Assembly: GCA_023248835.1 (NCBI GenBank)
Contig: JAHFDU010000020.1
Span: 1-15,178 of the forward strand
Direction of reading: 5' to 3'
Length of the DNA stretch: 15,178 bases
Source: Myxococcales bacterium
GTDB taxonomy: Bacteria; Myxococcota_A; Polyangia; Palsa-1104
Of the stretch, positions 13,136-15,178 are shown piece after piece; the stretch's first letter is position 1; each line of letters starts with the position of its first letter. Under the pieces are notes generated by a model. The model saw nothing but the letters and a program-made list of their open reading frames with translations. It did no database searches and was not told the DNA's origin. A program made the position numbers and the translations under genes.

Positions 13136-13235
13136 ACAGGGGGATGTTCCCGTCCCCCCTCGTCGAGCAAAGCCCGCCTAGCCTCTCCCCCCGCCGCGCG
13201 CTAACCGCGCGAGTCGGGACGGCGATCAATAACGC
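13136..13235 (-). repeat. 100-nt structured repeat, copy B (inverted relative to copy A)
   Basis: The reverse complement aligns with 6820-6919 at about 90% identity. The first stem-loop is identical. In the second, one arm change leaves a G-U pair in the inner stem and another gives one mismatch. The third keeps the GGAA loop but has one C-A mismatch in the stem. It lies 46 nt upstream of the ABC ATPase start and in the same orientation as that gene, mirroring copy A before moxR. The gap 13090-13533 holds no intact gene besides this repeat, a possible GDSL-hydrolase remnant and the promoter regions. Confidence 0.85.
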
Positions 13236-13370
13236 AGGTTTGTTTTTGGTCGAAAATCTGCGTGTGCCGCATTCTTAAGTGTCCCATCTGTGCGTATCCC
13301 GTAAACGAGTTACGAATTATTTATCCCTGACTGCGCAAGAGCGCAAGGGGTGCAGCTGCTAAATCTAGGG

Positions 13371-13455
13371 CTAGCCGATTTCAGGGATCGACAGCGCGCG
13401 GCAGATCTTGCGTGCGAGCAAGTTGGCGATCTCGGTGTGGCCATTCACTGCCCGA
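13371..13455 (-). pseudogene. Possible C-terminal remnant of a GDSL/SGNH hydrolase
   Basis: The minus-strand frame ending at TAG 13371-13373 reads LNRAVNGHTEIANLLARKIC then RALSIPEIG. The N-x3-NGH-x2-IA-x2-L pattern resembles the last block of SGNH/GDSL hydrolases (D-x-x-HPN-x-x-GH-x-x-IA), with the catalytic Asp and His missing just upstream. Further upstream the frame runs into the fliB promoter region and shows no similarity. It reads as a decayed gene end rather than a working gene. A chance resemblance over 28 codons cannot be excluded. Confidence 0.38.
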
Positions 13456-13533
13456 TTCAATACCCTACCGTTTTGGAAAAAAAAGCGATAAGATGAAGCT
13501 CCGGTTCTTCGTGTTGCCGGCGAGAGGGAGCCA

Positions 13534-14847
13534 ATGGGAACGTCGCGCGTTGCACTGAAGTACATGACTCGATTTCGCTGTTTGGCAGACAAGTGTGAAG
13601 ACACGTGCTGCGAAGGACTCAACGTCGACGTCGATCGTTTGAGTTACGAGCGGCTACAGCAGGCGGTCGCCGGCAATGCCACGATGCAAGACAAAGTCAC
13701 CCGGCTCGTAGTGCTCAATGCAAGCGCCACCGGTGTTCGCGATCATGCCATGCTGCAAATGGACGCCGCCGGCTGCTGCGGTTTTCTCGACGAAAAGAAA
13801 CTCTGCTCGCTGCAAAGCACCTATGGAGAGCAGGTTCTTTCCGATTCGTGCGCGCTATTTCCGCGCTCGATTTCGCAGGTAGATGAGCGCATCGAGCTCT
13901 CCGGATCGCTGGCCTGCCCGGAGGTGGCGCGCCTGTGCCTGCTCAGCGACGATTCGGTGGGGATTGTCGACATTGACGCCAGCGCCCAACCGCGCGGCTA
14001 CGTCGGCAAACAGCTCAAGAAAACCAAGACCGACGCCTATGGCTTTTACCTCGACGATGTGCGCTCGCTGCTGTTGCGCATCCTCACCGTGTCCGAGTAT
14101 CCGCTCAGTTTACGCATGGCGGCGACGGCGCATTTTGCGCACCGCATCGGAGAATTTTACTTCCGCGGCTCGCCCGAGTTCGACAAGAACTGGCAAGCCT
14201 GCGAGAAGCGCATGCGCGAAGAGATCGAAATGATCGGGCAACCCGAGTTGTGGACCGACATGAAGGAGCAGTTTTTCGGGCGGCGTCATTTTGCCGCTGA
14301 CGCGCTCGCCTTCGTTGCCAGTGCGCTCGACAGTCGATTGAAGCTGCCAGCACCAGAGCGTTTCAAAGGTTTGGTCTCCTCCGTGCTCGCGCATTACCGT
14401 GGCGAAGCCGGCAAGCGCGGCGAGGGCCGGCCAGCCGATGCGATGTGGGAGGTTTACGAACAGCGATACACGTTGCTCAGCAAACACTTTGGCGCGGACC
14501 TTGAGCGGCTTTTTCACCACTACGGATTTCAATACTGGTTCCGCGACTGGTACACCGCTTCGGATCGCCTGCTCGATCATGCGATCAAACTACTCGGGCG
14601 TATGGGTGCCATCCGCTTCTTGATCGGGGGCCATCCCGACGTGGTGAAGCTAGCACAAGAACTTGCTTCGGCGCCGGCACCGAGCAAAGAGCAGCGTGAT
14701 CGCTTCAGTCGGGCGATGATTGAGGCGGTCCAGGGCTTCGTAAAAGCAGTCGAACACACGCCGCCCTATCTCCGCATCGTCGACAACGCGCTGACGAGTA
14801 CCGAAGATCCATTCTCGCAAGCGCTCAATTTCGCGCGTCTACTGTAA
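13534..14847 (+). CDS. fliB-like: FliB family lysine-N-methylase (Cys-cluster protein)
   Basis: A 437-residue protein of the FliB family, whose founder in Salmonella methylates flagellin lysines. The family's N-terminal cysteine pattern is present: YMTRFRCLADKCEDTCCEGLNVDVD with C16, C21, C25 and C26; then CCGFLDEKKLCSLQSTYGEQ with C81, C82 and C91; SDSCALFPRS with C106; and LSGSLACPEVARLCL with C128 and C135. These probably bind a metal centre. The remaining 300 residues are mostly helical, with no SAM-binding Rossmann motif that I can identify. ATG 13534 follows a GAGGGAG (13524-13530). No flagellar gene is in the window, so the substrate may not be flagellin. The gene ends in a 9-nt overlap with the opposing yggU gene. 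Confidence 0.85.
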   Translation: MGTSRVALKYMTRFRCLADKCEDTCCEGLNVDVDRLSYERLQQAVAGNATMQDKVTRLVVLNASATGVRDHAMLQMDAAGCCGFLDEKKLCSLQSTYGEQVLSDSCALFPRSISQVDERIELSGSLACPEVARLCLLSDDSVGIVDIDASAQPRGYVGKQLKKTKTDAYGFYLDDVRSLLLRILTVSEYPLSLRMAATAHFAHRIGEFYFRGSPEFDKNWQACEKRMREEIEMIGQPELWTDMKEQFFGRRHFAADALAFVASALDSRLKLPAPERFKGLVSSVLAHYRGEAGKRGEGRPADAMWEVYEQRYTLLSKHFGADLERLFHHYGFQYWFRDWYTASDRLLDHAIKLLGRMGAIRFLIGGHPDVVKLAQELASAPAPSKEQRDRFSRAMIEAVQGFVKAVEHTPPYLRIVDNALTSTEDPFSQALNFARLL

Positions 14848-15096
14848 CCGTTGTAGAATCGTCTCACGACTGAGGTCATTAATTTCGACGGTCTTGTAGC
14901 GCGCGCCTTCACCGACAGAAATCTTGATCGATGTTTTCGCAATGCCCAGGGCAGATGCGAGCAACTCAATCATCGCCTGATTGGCCTTGCCGTCGATCGG
15001 CGGGGCAGCGACACGGACTCGCAGCGATCCATCGTCGCAGATCTCGATCGATGGGCGGCGACTACGCGACGTAACGACGACGCGAAATTTGGTCAC
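14839..15096 (-). CDS. yggU: DUF167/YggU family protein (UPF0235)
   Basis: An 85-residue small protein of the YggU/DUF167 family, function unknown. It has the family hallmarks: VVVTSRSRRPSIE, then LRVRVAAPPIDGKANQAMIELLASALGI, where the PPxDGKAN loop is diagnostic, and ISVGEGARYKTVEI, ending in an LQRLQ helix. The usual length is 75-110 residues. The start is GTG 15094-15096, which overlaps the mgtE stop (GTGA), so the two genes are translationally coupled. The 3' end overlaps fliB by 9 nt. Confidence 0.93.
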   Translation of the reverse strand: MTKFRVVVTSRSRRPSIEICDDGSLRVRVAAPPIDGKANQAMIELLASALGIAKTSIKISVGEGARYKTVEINDLSRETILQRLQ

Positions 15097-15178
15097 AACA
15101 ACGTGCCGCGAAGAATCAGGCTGGCGACGGAGAAATAGATAATCAGGCCGGTGACGTCGACTAGCGTCGCAACAAACG
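15093..15178 (-). CDS. mgtE: MgtE-type magnesium transporter, C-terminal end (cut by window edge)
   Basis: Only the last 27 residues are in the window: FVATLVDVTGLIIYFSVASL then ILRGTLL and TGA 15093-15095. This matches the final membrane helix of MgtE Mg2+ channels, whose consensus is close to PFVTT..D..GLLIYF..A. The rest of the protein, including the CBS domains, lies beyond the right edge. The stop overlaps the GTG start of the yggU gene. Confidence 0.8.
   Translation of the reverse strand, partial: FVATLVDVTGLIIYFSVASLILRGTLL

Noticed and set aside
13090..13170. 27-codon extension of the ABC ATPase (LDEGGREHPPVSW)
   Set aside because: It is encoded partly by repeat copy B; ATG 13089 gives the normal ATPase N-terminus.

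Overview
The window looks like a chromosomal segment of a free-living, fairly high-GC bacterium (roughly 58-60% GC by eye) of the Myxococcota or another former deltaproteobacterial lineage. The pointers are an IgGFc-binding-type surface protein, a Cys-rich lipoprotein with tandem modules, a sigma-region-4-only regulator and a GldA/GldF/GldG/DUF4340 cluster. This placement is inference from gene content; no rRNA or other decisive marker is present.

Layout. (1) 2-445: 3' end of an IgGFc-binding-like surface protein (+), overlapping tail to tail with a TsaC/YrdC-type tRNA threonylcarbamoylation gene (-). (2) 423-3958: purH, purD and tsaC run on the minus strand; purH and purD are 1 nt apart, and a REP-like hairpin separates purD from tsaC. 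(3) 3959-4088: divergent regulatory region with two copies of a 16-bp dyad element, a third half-site and a sigma-54-like match, upstream of a Cys-rich lipoprotein (+). (4) 4718-6130: a minus-strand pair of regulators, a MerR-family protein and a sigma-region-4/zinc-cluster protein; merR seems to carry a C-terminal frameshift and has a dyad operator in its promoter spacer. (5) 6293-6760: a small exported protein of unknown function. (6) 6820-13235: two ~90% identical 100-nt structured repeats in inverted orientation bracket a CoxD-type MoxR ATPase (+) and a convergent four-gene ABC cluster (-). The gap between these contains a 7-bp tandem repeat array, an 11-bp direct repeat and the C-terminal remnant of an acyl-CoA dehydrogenase. 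(7) 13371-15178: a possible GDSL-hydrolase remnant, a FliB-like methylase (+), a YggU/DUF167 gene (-) and the 3' end of mgtE (-).

How the genes work together. PurH and PurD act in de novo purine synthesis. The ABC ATPase, permease, GldG-like protein and DUF4340 protein form a translationally coupled membrane complex of unknown substrate. The MerR and sigma-4 proteins look like one regulatory unit. The oddest parts are the inverted pair of hairpin-rich 100-nt repeats, the rearrangement scar between moxR and the DUF4340 gene, and the operator array between purH and the Cys-rich lipoprotein gene.
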